Shown piece by piece: positions 1 to 8,874 of a DNA stretch of 64,000 bases (the first letter of the stretch is position 1; every line of letters begins with the position of its first letter). Location: NCBI RefSeq assembly GCF_003610805.1, contig NZ_RAPF01000002.1, positions 62,001-126,000 on the forward strand. Direction: 5' to 3'. The notes below the pieces were generated by a model. The model was given only the letters and a program-made list of their open reading frames with translations, did no database searches and was not told the origin of the DNA. Source of the stretch: Altericroceibacterium spongiae. Lineage in GTDB: Bacteria > Pseudomonadota > Alphaproteobacteria > Sphingomonadales > Sphingomonadaceae. Position numbers and translations under genes: made by a program.

Positions 1-27
1 CATCCGGCGCGCATGTTCCACGACTGA
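1..27 (+). CDS. 3' end of a gene upstream of trbK, probably trbJ (partial)
   Basis: The window opens inside a reading frame that ends at a TGA at 25-27 with the residues HPARMFHD. Only eight codons are visible, so the assignment rests on position: in sphingomonad trb operons trbJ lies directly before trbK. The 8-nt gap to the next start fits one operon. It could equally be another transfer gene. Confidence 0.35.
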   Translation, partial: HPARMFHD

Positions 28-35
28 GACGGCAC

Positions 36-428
36 ATGGATACCAAGCTCTTCGCACGGGTGGCGGCTATCGCCCTTACGGCGGTGGCGATCACGTTGGG
101 CCTTCTCCAGATGCGCGAGCCGCCGCCACCTGGCCCGGCGACGATCGCCGAGCATGTCCCACCGGTCGATCCACTACGCGCCGAGATGCGTCGCTGCCAG
201 GCGATCGGCGTGGAAGCTGCGAGTGACAGGGACTGTTTGCGTGCCTGGGCGGAGAATCGCCGCCGTTTCCTCGGGTCAGACATGCAGTCGTCGGAGCTGC
301 CCGATTCCGCGGAGGTGGTGGAGACGGGGACGCCTAGCCGGGCGAGCAAGACGAGCCCGGACGACAGGTCCCGTGACGTCGATCCGCTCGGCGTGGGGCA
401 CGAGATTACGGCCAGGAAGCCCGACTGA
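36..428 (+). CDS. TrbK-alt family putative entry-exclusion protein
   Basis: A 130-residue protein with one N-terminal membrane segment (about residues 8-25), a proline-rich linker and a short soluble part. The soluble part holds two cysteines (C54, C67) in the context RCQAIG...DCLRAWAENRR, which is the signature I associate with the TrbK-alt family of alphaproteobacterial conjugation systems. Family role: an inner-membrane or periplasmic factor linked to entry exclusion, blocking redundant DNA uptake by cells that already hold the element. It precedes trbL by 1 nt, so it is co-translated with the mating-pair genes. The C-terminal 45 residues are low-complexity and probably disordered. The family call is good; exclusion activity is an inference from the family name. 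Confidence 0.8.
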   Translation: MDTKLFARVAAIALTAVAITLGLLQMREPPPPGPATIAEHVPPVDPLRAEMRRCQAIGVEAASDRDCLRAWAENRRRFLGSDMQSSELPDSAEVVETGTPSRASKTSPDDRSRDVDPLGVGHEITARKPD

Positions 429-429
429 G

Positions 430-1746
430 ATGGGCGGCACTGGCGTCATCGACCGATTTCTGGAGGTCTTCACTTCCTATATCGATTCCGGATTCGGCCT
501 GCTGGGCGGCGAAGTCGCCTTCATCGCCTCGGCGCTAGTGGTCATCGACGTCACGCTCGCTGCCCTGTTCTGGGCTTGGGGCACTGACGACGACATCATC
601 GCCCGGCTCGTCAAGAAGACGCTGTTCGTCGGCATCTTCGCCTATATCATCGGCAATTGGAACATGCTCGCACGGGTCGTGTTCGAGAGCTTTGCTGGGC
701 TCGGGCTGATGGCCTCGGGCACCGGCTTTTCTACTGCGGAGCTGCTTCAGCCGGGCCGTGTCGCACAGGTTGGGCTCGATGCCGGGCAACCAATCCTCGA
801 TTCTATCTCCGACCTTCTGGGCTGGGTCTCCTTCTTCGAGAATTTCATCCAGATCGCGGTGCTGCTGATCGCCTGGTTGTTCGTCATCCTCGCCTTCTTC
901 ATTCTGAGCATCCAGCTCTTCATCACGCTCATCGAGTTCAAGCTGGTGACGCTGTGCGGCTTCGTGCTCATCCCCTTCGGACTGTTCGGAAAGACTGCCT
1001 TCATGGCCGAGCGTGTCCTCGGCCATGTCATTTCCTCAGGCGTCAAGGTGCTGGTTCTCGCCGTCATCGTTGGGATCGGCTCAACTCTGTTCGGCGAGTT
1101 CACCTCGGCGATCTCAGGCGAACCGACGATCGAGGATGCAATGGTGATCGTTCTCGCCGCACTCGCTTTGCTCGGCCTCGGGATATTCGGTCCCGGCATC
1201 GCCACCGGCATCGTCTCAGGTGGGCCCCAGCTCGGCGCTGGCGCCGCGGCGGGAACCGCGCTTGCTGCTGGCGGCGTGCTTGCGGGCGGCGCTGCCGGCG
1301 CCCGCCTTGCCGCCGGGGCGGGTGCAAGTGCCTTGGGCTCTGGTGCGCGCGGCGGCGCTTTTGCCGCAGGTGGTGCGTCGGGCGCCTATGCGCTGGGATC
1401 GGCTGGCAAGAGCGGCGGAACGGCTTTGGCGAGCGGGTCGGCAGCGGTTGGTCAGGCGACTGCCAATGCGGCTATCTCGCCGCTGCGCAAGGCCGCCGCA
1501 TCGCTCAAGGACAGCTTCCGCGCCGGCAATCGCGCCGCTGTATCGGCGACCGGCGGGACGCTCAGCAGCGCAGATGCCGCTGCATCCCTCCCCGTCAGTA
1601 CCGCGAGCGGTTCTCCTCCTGCCTGGGCAGCCACACTCCGGCGCCGTCAAGCCATGACCCAAGGTGCGACCATGGCCGCGCACACAATGCGCGCAGGCGA
1701 TGGCGGAGGCGCTGGCGCCTCGGTCGATGTCGGCCAGCGGGATTAA
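430..1746 (+). CDS. trbL: TrbL/VirB6-type conjugal transfer membrane protein
   Basis: A 438-residue polytopic inner-membrane protein of the conjugative type IV secretion channel (VirB6/TrbL class), thought to help DNA cross the inner membrane. The start at 430 follows the trbK stop by one base and gives MGGTGVIDRFLEVFTSYIDS, a typical TrbL amino terminus; longer in-frame extensions would overlap trbK. Five to six hydrophobic segments lie between residues about 25 and 260. The tail from about 265 on is extremely Gly/Ala-rich, then Ser/Ala-rich, as in other TrbL proteins, and probably sits in the cytoplasm. The next gene, trbF, begins 19 nt downstream. Confidence 0.93.
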   Translation: MGGTGVIDRFLEVFTSYIDSGFGLLGGEVAFIASALVVIDVTLAALFWAWGTDDDIIARLVKKTLFVGIFAYIIGNWNMLARVVFESFAGLGLMASGTGFSTAELLQPGRVAQVGLDAGQPILDSISDLLGWVSFFENFIQIAVLLIAWLFVILAFFILSIQLFITLIEFKLVTLCGFVLIPFGLFGKTAFMAERVLGHVISSGVKVLVLAVIVGIGSTLFGEFTSAISGEPTIEDAMVIVLAALALLGLGIFGPGIATGIVSGGPQLGAGAAAGTALAAGGVLAGGAAGARLAAGAGASALGSGARGGAFAAGGASGAYALGSAGKSGGTALASGSAAVGQATANAAISPLRKAAASLKDSFRAGNRAAVSATGGTLSSADAAASLPVSTASGSPPAWAATLRRRQAMTQGATMAAHTMRAGDGGGAGASVDVGQRD

Positions 1747-1765
1747 CTCGGGAAGGATCAGCCAA

Positions 1766-2449
1766 ATGTTTCGACGCCCCACCATACGCTACGGCAAGAC
1801 GCCCGAACCCGAGACGCCCTATCAACGCGCGCAGCAGGTCTGGGACGACCGTATCGGATCCGCCAGGGTCCAGGCACGCAGTTGGCGGCTGGCTTGTTTC
1901 GGTATGCTGGCGCTTGCCGGTGGACTGGCTGCCGGGTTGGTCTGGCAAGGCGCGCGCGGGACCATCACGCCCTGGGTGGTTGAGGTAGACAAGCTCGGCG
2001 AAGCGCGCAGCGTCGAGCCGGCGGATTCTGGCTATAGCCCGTCCGACCCGCAGATCGCTTTCCACCTTGCGCGTTTCATTGAGCAGGTTCGCAGCCTTCC
2101 CGCCGATCCCGTTATCGTCCGCCAAAACTGGTTGCGTGCCTATGAATTCGCTACCGATCGCGGCGCACTGGCGCTCAACGAGCATGCGCGTGCGAATGAT
2201 CCTTTCGCGCAGATTGGTCGGGTTCAGGTCGCGGTTGACGTCTCCAGCGTGATCCGCGCTTCGCCCGACAGCTTCCGCGTCGCATGGACCGAGCGCCGCT
2301 ATCAGGACACGCAGCTTGCCGCGACGACACGCTGGTCGGCGATCCTTACTGTCGTCGTGCAGCAGCCGCGCACCCCCGACGCCCTGCGCGCCAATCCGCT
2401 CGGCATTTTCGTGCATTCCATCAACTGGTCGAAGGAGCTTGGCCAATGA
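1766..2449 (+). CDS. trbF: TrbF/VirB8-type conjugal transfer protein
   Basis: A 227-residue bitopic inner-membrane protein of the VirB8/TrbF family, an assembly hub that contacts the VirB9- and VirB10-like subunits. The sequence has a short cytoplasmic head with PYQRAQQVWDDRIGSA (a TrbF hallmark), one membrane helix at about residues 42-60, and a periplasmic domain of about 165 residues with the family segments WVVEVD and FIEQVRSLP. I place the start at 1766 (MFRRPTIRYG) rather than at an earlier in-frame ATG inside trbL, because homologues begin near this point. The stop overlaps the trbG start in an ATGA. Confidence 0.93.
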   Translation: MFRRPTIRYGKTPEPETPYQRAQQVWDDRIGSARVQARSWRLACFGMLALAGGLAAGLVWQGARGTITPWVVEVDKLGEARSVEPADSGYSPSDPQIAFHLARFIEQVRSLPADPVIVRQNWLRAYEFATDRGALALNEHARANDPFAQIGRVQVAVDVSSVIRASPDSFRVAWTERRYQDTQLAATTRWSAILTVVVQQPRTPDALRANPLGIFVHSINWSKELGQ

Positions 2450-3459
2450 CCACGCGCCCATCGCATTTCCGTATCACCGCATGTTCGGTTTTGCTGATAT
2501 CCGTATCCACGCTCGCGGCCTGCGCTACCCCCTCGCAGCCTGTTCCCCGGATCAGCCTCGATGAGGCACAGCCCGCGCGCCTCGCGCCCCCTGAGCGGCC
2601 GCAGAGCGTCGAGGTGGTGGCGATCCCCGAGCCCTTGCCGCTGCCTGGTCAGCTTCGCGCCGTGAATGCCGCGCCCGCCGTCCCCGAGCCGGGCGATCCG
2701 CGCGAGCGGGTCGGCACAGCCAATGCGGCCGCGCGCATCGAGCCGGTGCGCGATGGCTTCATCAATGCGATGCAGCTTTATCCTTGGACCGAAGGCGCGC
2801 TCTACCAGGTCTATACCGCACCCGGACAAGTGACCGATATCGCGCTCCAGGAAGGCGAGCAGCTTGCCGGCAGCGGGCCGGTTGCGGCCGGCGACACGGC
2901 GCGCTGGATCATCGGCGACACGGTGAGCGGCGCGGGCGATACGGCGCGCGTCCATATCCTCATCAAGCCGACGCGCGCGGATCTGACAACCAATCTCGTC
3001 ATCAACACCGATCGGCGGACTTATCATCTCGAACTGCGCGCAACACCCGCGACCTATATGGCCTCGGTCTCATGGCGCTATCCGCACGATGAACTGCTGG
3101 CCTTGCGCGCCCGCAACCAGGCCGCGGCCGCGGCCGCGCCCATCGCCGGGGACGTCGACATCGCCGCGTTGAACTTTCGCTATGCGATTGACGGCGATGA
3201 TCCGCCCTGGCGTCCGCTGCGCGCCTTCGACGACGGCGCCAAAGTCTATATCGAATTTCCGCGCCAGATCGGGCGCGGCGACATGCCGCCTTTGTTTGTG
3301 GTCGGCGCTGGCAGTGACGGCGAACTGGTCAATTATCGGGTCAGCGGGCGTCACATGATCGTTGACCGCTTGTTTGCGGCGGCCGAATTGCGCCTTGGCG
3401 ACAAACGCACCGAGCAGCGGGTGCGGATCACTCGGAGTGACGGCCGGAGGCGGAGATGA
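2446..3459 (+). CDS. trbG: TrbG/VirB9-type conjugal transfer protein, putative lipoprotein
   Basis: A 337-residue member of the VirB9/TrbG/CagX family, which forms the outer-membrane core ring of the conjugation channel with the VirB10-like TrbI. The start at 2446 overlaps trbF by 4 nt. The leader ends in LAAC (C26), so it may be lipidated, although the export segment is short. A proline-rich linker (about 35-90) is followed by the conserved domain, including the block QLYPWTEGALYQVY and the C-terminal VirB9-like region (YRVSGRHMIVDRLF, then AELRLG) that docks on VirB10. The last 4 nt overlap trbI. Confidence 0.93.
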   Translation: MTTRPSHFRITACSVLLISVSTLAACATPSQPVPRISLDEAQPARLAPPERPQSVEVVAIPEPLPLPGQLRAVNAAPAVPEPGDPRERVGTANAAARIEPVRDGFINAMQLYPWTEGALYQVYTAPGQVTDIALQEGEQLAGSGPVAAGDTARWIIGDTVSGAGDTARVHILIKPTRADLTTNLVINTDRRTYHLELRATPATYMASVSWRYPHDELLALRARNQAAAAAAPIAGDVDIAALNFRYAIDGDDPPWRPLRAFDDGAKVYIEFPRQIGRGDMPPLFVVGAGSDGELVNYRVSGRHMIVDRLFAAAELRLGDKRTEQRVRITRSDGRRRR

Positions 3460-4712
3460 GCGAGAGCGATCCTTCAGAAACCGGCAGTGCGGAGGAGTCC
3501 CCTAGCCTTACTGCCAAGTCCGAGCCGGCGGCTGTCAGGCAGGATCAGACCGCACGGCTCCGTTTGCGCGGCGATGCGCCGCGCGTCATGCGTCTTTCGC
3601 GCAAGGCACTGCTTGTGCTTGGCGGAGGCGGCGCCTTGGTGATCGGCGGTGCCCTCATCTATGCGCTGCAACCGCCCGGCGACAGCGTGGGCCTCGAACT
3701 TTTCAATACCGAAGGACGCGCCACTTCCGAGACAATCAATAGCGGTCCGAAAGATTACGGCCAGGTGCCGCAACTCGGAAACCCGCTTCCGGGCGATCTT
3801 GGCGACCCGATCCTCGCTGCGCAAGAGCGCGGCGAAGCCGTTCCGGTCCCGCCGATAGGCACACCGCCCTCACCACCTGACCCGCGCGCCCAGGCACGCG
3901 AGCGGGCCGCCCAGGAACAGGACGCTGCGCGCATCAGTGGTCTGTTCCTGGGCACACGAGGCATAGGCGACGGAGCTATGCCGGGCGGCGCAAGACTTGC
4001 GTTCCCCGATATGTCGGGCGCGCAACCCTCGCGCGAAGCGCAGCGCAGCGAGGATAGAATCCAGAACGGACAGGTTGAGAAGCGCGCCTTTCTTGGCCGG
4101 GAGACCGAGCGGCGGATGGTCAGCGGCGAGCGCTTGGTACCGCCCGCCTCGCCGTTTGTGGTCCAGGCCGGGAGCGTTATTCCCGCCGCGCTTATTACCG
4201 GCCTTCGTTCGGATCTGCCGGGTCAGGTCACGGCGCAGGTCACCGCGCATGTCTATGACAGCCTGACCGGGCATCACCTCCTAATTCCCCAAGGCGCGCG
4301 GCTGATCGGCGAGTATGATAGCCAAATCTCCTTCGGGCAGAATCGGCTGTTGCTCGCCTGGACAAGGCTCATTCTACCCGATGGGCGCTCGCTTGTGCTC
4401 GAACGCGAGCCTGGCGCCGATGCGGCAGGGCAGGCGGGATTACAGGATCGCACCGATTATCATTGGAGCATGATGCTCCGCGCGGCGGCCATCTCGACCC
4501 TGCTCGGCGTGGGTACCGAACTGGTGAGTGACGATGACGGTGATCTTGTTCGCGCGCTTCAGCGCGGCACGCAGGACACGCTCAACCAGGCCGGCCAGCA
4601 GATTATCCGGCGTCAGCTCAATGTGCAGCCGACGCTCACTATTCGCCCTGGCATGCCGGTGCGCGTGATTGTCACACGCGATTTGATACTGGAACCTAGT
4701 GGAGGAGCATGA
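3456..4712 (+). CDS. trbI: TrbI/VirB10-type conjugal transfer protein
   Basis: A 418-residue VirB10-family protein that spans the envelope, transmits energy from the inner-membrane ATPases and lines the outer-membrane pore. Order: acidic cytoplasmic tail (1-45), one membrane helix (about 51-70, rich in G/A/L/V), a long proline-rich periplasmic arm, then the conserved C-terminal beta-barrel domain from about residue 230 (VQAGSVIPAALITG, HLLIPQGARLIGEYDS). It ends with MPVRVIVTRDLILEP, typical of the family. It overlaps both neighbours by 4 nt. The length matches full-size TrbI, so the system looks intact at this end. Confidence 0.94.
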   Translation: MSESDPSETGSAEESPSLTAKSEPAAVRQDQTARLRLRGDAPRVMRLSRKALLVLGGGGALVIGGALIYALQPPGDSVGLELFNTEGRATSETINSGPKDYGQVPQLGNPLPGDLGDPILAAQERGEAVPVPPIGTPPSPPDPRAQARERAAQEQDAARISGLFLGTRGIGDGAMPGGARLAFPDMSGAQPSREAQRSEDRIQNGQVEKRAFLGRETERRMVSGERLVPPASPFVVQAGSVIPAALITGLRSDLPGQVTAQVTAHVYDSLTGHHLLIPQGARLIGEYDSQISFGQNRLLLAWTRLILPDGRSLVLEREPGADAAGQAGLQDRTDYHWSMMLRAAAISTLLGVGTELVSDDDGDLVRALQRGTQDTLNQAGQQIIRRQLNVQPTLTIRPGMPVRVIVTRDLILEPSGGA

Positions 4713-4948
4713 TGACCAAACTGAGATTGGGGCCACTGGTTGACGAGAAGCCGGTCAAGCTGACTGTTGAGTTGCCTTCGCCAGTCCATCGCGACCTTGT
4801 CGCATATGCTGCAGCCCTCGCCTCAGAAAGCGGCGGTGACGCTGTCAAACCCGAACGATTGATTGCGCCCATGCTCGTTCAATTCATGAAAACCGATCGC
4901 GCGTTTCGCCGTCACCGTGCGCATATGAATGCATCCGATGGGGCATAG
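4709..4948 (+). CDS. DUF2274 protein at the end of the trb operon
   Basis: A 79-residue soluble protein that overlaps trbI by 4 nt. The core KLTVELPSPVHRDLVAYAAA resembles the N-terminal strand and helix of a ribbon-helix-helix protein, and DUF2274 proteins are habitually found directly after trbI in proteobacterial conjugation operons. The function is not established. The fold hint suggests DNA binding or a transfer regulator, but no experiment is known to me. This closes the trb operon; no clear terminator is visible in the next 100 bases. Confidence 0.85.
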   Translation: MMTKLRLGPLVDEKPVKLTVELPSPVHRDLVAYAAALASESGGDAVKPERLIAPMLVQFMKTDRAFRRHRAHMNASDGA

Positions 4949-5066
4949 CTTTCGACATGGCGACGAGGTTCTGTAGTATAGGAAGCTTGTCCGTGTTGCC
5001 GAAGAAAAAATGCCACCGAAGCGGCGTCATCTGATATTCGAACTGTCCGATTGCCTGCCGCAAGCT

Positions 5067-5240
5067 CTATTCCTTCGCTTGCGTGCTGCCTGGCGCATGC
5101 TGCAATTGCCGCAGATCTTCTTCATATTGGATCGCAAGCAATCGATGGGCCGATGCCATTACAGGGTTCTGGGCTGCCTTTGCCAATCTGCTTTCTTCAT
5201 TGGTCCGGCGTTCAAGATCATCCAGAGTGTCACACAGCAT
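5067..5240 (-). CDS. small hypothetical protein (57 aa)
   Basis: I chose the start at 5240 because a strong ribosome-binding site (AAAGGAGAG) lies 5-6 nt upstream; the frame stays open for a further 41 codons but without such a signal. The product is soluble, charged and apparently all-helical (DTLDDLERRTNEESRLAKAA, then HRLLAIQYEEDLRQL). Short helical proteins with a closing Y-x-x-x-L-type helix are frequent beside sphingomonad regulators, but I do not recognise a named family. It stands alone between the trb operon and the LysR gene. The strand choice is supported by the RBS; the function is unknown. Confidence 0.5.
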   Translation of the reverse strand: MLCDTLDDLERRTNEESRLAKAAQNPVMASAHRLLAIQYEEDLRQLQHAPGSTQAKE

Positions 5241-5408
5241 ATGCCTCTCCTTTCGCAGTGTGTTTGCGGCTTTAGCTAGCATCCGCGCATGACTGAAATC
5301 GGACGCACCGAAGGCCCATGCGGTGAAAGATTGTGAGATTGCGGCGGGCTGTGAGGGCCTCATGGATTGTCGTTAGGAAGAACTGCGCAATTCTCCTTTC
5401 CCTTTCGG

Positions 5409-6320
5409 TCAGGAGGGCACCACCACCGGTTCGTGGCGGTCCTTTACAAGACGCAGGAAACGTTCAAGCGCTGCATTGTCGTTCCGTTTATGCCACCATG
5501 CCCAGAAATCCACATGGGCGAGACCTGCGCTATCGCGCACCTCACGCAGTACTACGCCAGGATGCTGCGTACCCGACGCCGTTTCGGATACTATCGTCAC
5601 GAAGTCCCCGACTGCCACAAGGTTCAGAATGTTCTCACGAGTGATTTCTTGCATCACGATGCTCGGTATAACGCCGCATCCTTGAAGCCTTGCCCGTATC
5701 AATTCCGCTGCATCCGGCCCTGGATCAAGGGTGGGCAGCACGAATATTGAATCTCGAAGGTCGGTCCAGAAAAGTACATCCAATTGGGCAGCATGATGCG
5801 ACTGCGGCAAAGCGACCAGTAGCCTTTCCGGCCAGAGATGCAGTTTTGCAAAAGTTGGTCCGTTCAGTTCGCCTGGGACAATCGCCACATCAATCGTTCG
5901 AGCAGCGAGTCCACGGGCCAGGCTGTCCCAACCAGCTTCAACACCACGAATTTCTACGTCGGGGTAGCATTGGCGGAATCTCAACAAAGCGGTCCGTAAA
6001 TTGCCGGCCGACAGCGAAGTGCTGAAACCGATTACGAGCGTTCCGGCTTCGCCGCGCGAGATCGCTTGCGCATTCGATCGCAAACCCTCTGCTTCCTCGA
6101 CGATCTGTCGCGCAACTGCAAGGAATGCGCTGCCCTCTCGGGTCGGTGCAGCACCCCGTGTCGAGCGTTCGAAGATGGTCAGGCCGATATCTTGTTCAAG
6201 GAGCATGATGCGACGACTGAGCGTGGATTGTTTGACATTGAGCTTACCCGCAGCCTTGGAAAAGCTTCCGCATTCACCTGCAGCGACAGCATAGCGTAGC
6301 TGACGAATCTCGAATACCAT
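5409..6320 (-). CDS. LysR-family transcriptional regulator
   Basis: A 303-residue LysR-type regulator. The N-terminal winged helix (residues 1-60: EIRQLRYAVAAGECGSFSKA, then STLSRRIMLLEQDIGLTIFE) is canonical, followed by an effector-binding domain of the periplasmic-binding-protein fold (about 90-300). The start at 6320 gives MVFEIRQLRYAV, the usual register; an in-frame extension of 34 codons upstream has no LysR character. LysR proteins commonly regulate a divergent neighbour, but the facing gene starts 455 bases away and belongs to another regulator, so the target and inducer cannot be read from context. Confidence 0.9.
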   Translation of the reverse strand: MVFEIRQLRYAVAAGECGSFSKAAGKLNVKQSTLSRRIMLLEQDIGLTIFERSTRGAAPTREGSAFLAVARQIVEEAEGLRSNAQAISRGEAGTLVIGFSTSLSAGNLRTALLRFRQCYPDVEIRGVEAGWDSLARGLAARTIDVAIVPGELNGPTFAKLHLWPERLLVALPQSHHAAQLDVLFWTDLRDSIFVLPTLDPGPDAAELIRARLQGCGVIPSIVMQEITRENILNLVAVGDFVTIVSETASGTQHPGVVLREVRDSAGLAHVDFWAWWHKRNDNAALERFLRLVKDRHEPVVVPS

Positions 6321-6761
6321 GGCTTCACCGGCGCTGTGTCCGCGTTCGGTCGCCGCAGCCCATGGATTTCTGTGCTGGCGCACCATGCGTACGCTCAACC
6401 CTGCGTCCGCTCTCCCACCCAAATATCTGCATTATCATTGACCTCTCTTACATAGAGAGGCGGATCGCCCGGTTAGCGCAGGGACATGCAATAAAAATGT
6501 CGCCTTCAAGGCGACTGGTTTCGACTTTGGCCGATTGACGCGCAGTGCGGGGCTGCAGGAAGTGAGGTGCAACTGGTTGTCGCCAACCTGTTCGATACGC
6601 GTCCACCGCGGATTGTCGGCAGCGTTTTGGGATATGAGCCTTACAACACGCCGCCCAATCCCCGCACAATCGCTTTGATGCACACCTAACGCTTCTGAAC
6701 TCAGAGACTTTCCTGGCGGGCAACGGTTGTCTCGGACCATTGACTCTTGCTGTATCATGCA
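6321..6761. other. intergenic region without a supported gene
   Basis: About 440 bases between the LysR gene and the Rrf2 gene. Two overlapping minus-strand frames of just over 100 codons exist here, but neither has a recognisable domain, a good ribosome-binding site or a hydrophobic pattern. I see no RNA gene. The regulatory sequences of both flanking regulators must lie here. Confidence 0.5.
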
Positions 6762-6779
6762 TCATGTGAAGTTACATGA
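6762..6779. promoter_or_regulatory. inverted repeat over the Rrf2 start codon, candidate operator
   Basis: TCATGT-6 nt-ACATGA is a perfect 6-bp inverted repeat that includes the ATG of the Rrf2-family gene at 6776. A repressor bound here would block its own translation start or promoter, so autoregulation is a reasonable inference. The arms are short and chance occurrence is possible. Confidence 0.35.
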
Positions 6780-7240
6780 GGCGAGACAGTCGATTATCGG
6801 GCGTGCTCCACGTGCTGCTGCACATGGCCGAACGGTCTGAACCGCAGACATCGGAAGCGCTCGCCCGCGCAATGAACACCAATCCCGTGGTGCTCCGTCG
6901 CACCATGGCGGGCCTGCGGCAGCGCGGGTTCGTCAACTCCGAAAAGGGGCATGGCGGTGGCTGGCGGATCGCCTGCGATCTGGAGACTGTCACCTTGCGG
7001 GACATTTATGATGCGCTGGGCGAACCGGAGATCCTCGCCATGGGCAATCGCACCGACGCGCCGGGCTGCCTTGTGGAGCAGGCCGTCAATGCCGCGCTGG
7101 GACAAGCCTTCGACGAAGCTGAAGCGCTGCTCCTCCAACGGTTCGGCGAGGTGACGCTGGCCCAGCTCAGCGCCGATTTTCACGCCCGCCTGTCCCAGCG
7201 CGGCGGTTCCTTCACTCTGGAGAATGCGCATGATAGCTGA
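6776..7240 (+). CDS. Rrf2-family transcriptional regulator without the Fe-S cysteine cluster
   Basis: A 154-residue Rrf2-type winged-helix regulator: recognition region [20 protein letters not shown] (about 26-45) and wing [10 protein letters not shown] (about 57-66). Only two cysteines are visible (C67, C98), so it lacks the three-cysteine cluster of IscR/NsrR and probably senses by another route, for example thiol oxidation at C98 (inference). The next gene starts inside its last codons and encodes a CxxC flavoprotein, followed by a methyltransferase. The three form one cassette and the regulator most likely controls it. Confidence 0.88.
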   Translation: MRRDSRLSGVLHVLLHMAERSEPQTSEALARAMNTNPVVLRRTMAGLRQRGFVNSEKGHGGGWRIACDLETVTLRDIYDALGEPEILAMGNRTDAPGCLVEQAVNAALGQAFDEAEALLLQRFGEVTLAQLSADFHARLSQRGGSFTLENAHDS

Positions 7241-8123
7241 TGCTGTAATTGTTGGCGGCGGCTTCGCCGGATTGGCTGCGGCCACCTATCTCGCACGGGC
7301 GCGCCGCACCGTGCGCGTGCTGGATACGGGTAAGCCACGCAACAGGTTCGCATCCGCATCGCATGGCTTTCTGGGGCAGGATGGTAGCGATCCCGGACAG
7401 ATACTGGCGACCGCGCGCAACCAGCTTCTTGCCTATCCCACGGTCGAATTGATCGAGGCGGAAGCCACTGAGGCTCGTCTGGCCGAGGATGGCTTCGCGG
7501 TGTCGCTCGCCAATGGGGATGAGCTTGAAGCGCGCAAGCTTATCCTTGCGTTCGGATTGCGGGACGAACTGCCGGTGCTTCCCGGACTCGAAGAGCGTTG
7601 GGGCAAGACGGTGCTGCATTGTCCCTATTGCCATGGAATCGAGTTCAGCGATCAGCCGCTTGGGGTGCTCTACCGCATGCCCATGTCGGTTCATCAGGCC
7701 TGTCTCATCGCCGAATGGGGTCCGACCACGCTTTATCTCAATGGCGCGAAACTGGAGGAAGGCGATGCCGACAGGCTTGCTGCGCATGGCGTGTCGATAG
7801 AAGCGGCTCCCGTCGCTGCGCTGATCGGCGAAGGCCCGGCTCTTTCCGCCATCGAACTGGAAACCGGCGAACGGCGCGCGCTGGCCGCGCTTTACATCGC
7901 ACCGCGATCCTGTCTCGGCAGCCCCTTGGCGGAGCAATTGGGCGCAGACATCGACGAGTGTCCAGTGGGGCCGATCATTTGTACCGATGGCGACAAGATG
8001 ACATCTGTTCCGGGTCTCTATGCCGCCGGCGATATCGCCCGTGCCCCTCACAGCGTAAGCTGGGCGGTCGCAGACGGCGTGACGGCGGGCACCTCAGCAC
8101 ATCGGGCGCTGGTGTTCGGTTGA
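7230..8123 (+). CDS. thioredoxin-reductase-like FAD/NAD(P) oxidoreductase
   Basis: A low-molecular-weight thioredoxin-reductase-like flavoprotein of 297 residues. It has an N-terminal FAD-binding GGGFAG (residues 9-14), a redox pair CPYC (C131, C134, in HCPYCHG) and a C-terminal FAD motif [12 protein letters not shown]. The central NAD(P) domain is divergent: the dinucleotide loop reads [13 protein letters not shown] and lacks a clear GxGxxA, as in a subfamily usually found next to Rrf2 regulators. I chose the ATG at 7230 over 7224 because the TGGAGA ribosome-binding site then has a 6-nt spacer. It overlaps the Rrf2 gene and sits 4 nt before the methyltransferase. The physiological partner is unknown. 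Confidence 0.87.
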   Translation: MIADAVIVGGGFAGLAAATYLARARRTVRVLDTGKPRNRFASASHGFLGQDGSDPGQILATARNQLLAYPTVELIEAEATEARLAEDGFAVSLANGDELEARKLILAFGLRDELPVLPGLEERWGKTVLHCPYCHGIEFSDQPLGVLYRMPMSVHQACLIAEWGPTTLYLNGAKLEEGDADRLAAHGVSIEAAPVAALIGEGPALSAIELETGERRALAALYIAPRSCLGSPLAEQLGADIDECPVGPIICTDGDKMTSVPGLYAAGDIARAPHSVSWAVADGVTAGTSAHRALVFG

Positions 8124-8127
8124 CGCC

Positions 8128-8805
8128 ATGAACAACAGTTTTCCGTTTTCCGATCCGGCCATGGTTGCTCGATATGCGGAGGATACGCCGCGCAAGGTGC
8201 CGGGCTATGGCGACCTTCACCGGATGGCGATGCTGCTGCTCTTCGAACGCCTGGGAAGTACCGCCGACATACTGGTGCTTGGCGCTGGTGGAGGTCTGGA
8301 GTTGAAAGCCCTTGCCGAAGCGCAAGCGGATTGGCGCTTTACCGGGGTCGACCCTTCCCCCGAAATGCTGGATCTGGCGCGCACCGTTCTCGGACCGCTC
8401 GAAAGCCGGGTTGCACTGAAAAGGGGCTATATAGATGCGGCGCCCACCGACCCCTATGATGCTGCACTCTGTCTGCTGACCCTGCACTTCGTTGGCGTCG
8501 AAGAGCGGCTGCACATATTGCGCGCCCTGCATGCGCGCCTGAAACCGGGCGCGCCGCTGGTGGTTGCGCATCATAGCTATCCTTCCGGAGACGACGCCCG
8601 CTCCTGGCTGCAGCGATCCGTTGTATTCGCCGCCAATGACCCACCTGATTTTTCAGCCGCCGCCGCGTCGGTCGAGTTCATGATCGAGCGGCTGCACGTC
8701 CTTTCTTCCGACGAAGACGAGGCCTTGCTTCGTGAGGCCGGCTTTTCTGATGTCTCCCTCTTCTATGCCGGATTTAGCTTTCGCGGCTGGGTTGCCACGG
8801 CATAG
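8128..8805 (+). CDS. class I SAM-dependent methyltransferase
   Basis: A 225-residue Rossmann-fold methyltransferase. Motif I is ILVLGAGGGLELKAL (about 48-62), followed by the acidic loop FTGVDPSPEML and motif IV region DAALCLLTLHFV. The substrate cannot be read from the sequence. It is the third gene of the Rrf2/flavoprotein/methyltransferase cassette, starting 4 nt after the flavoprotein, so a role in detoxifying an electrophile or oxidant by methylation is possible but is only inference. Confidence 0.85.
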   Translation: MNNSFPFSDPAMVARYAEDTPRKVPGYGDLHRMAMLLLFERLGSTADILVLGAGGGLELKALAEAQADWRFTGVDPSPEMLDLARTVLGPLESRVALKRGYIDAAPTDPYDAALCLLTLHFVGVEERLHILRALHARLKPGAPLVVAHHSYPSGDDARSWLQRSVVFAANDPPDFSAAAASVEFMIERLHVLSSDEDEALLREAGFSDVSLFYAGFSFRGWVATA

Positions 8806-8874
8806 CGACCCAAATCACGCGGTCGCATCCTTGTTGGTCGCGCGAACCATACACCAATAGTCGATAGCGCGCCT

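Noticed and set aside
6448-6765. Two overlapping minus-strand frames of about 105 codons upstream of the Rrf2 gene
   Set aside because: No domain, no ribosome-binding site and mutually overlapping, so I treat the interval as intergenic.
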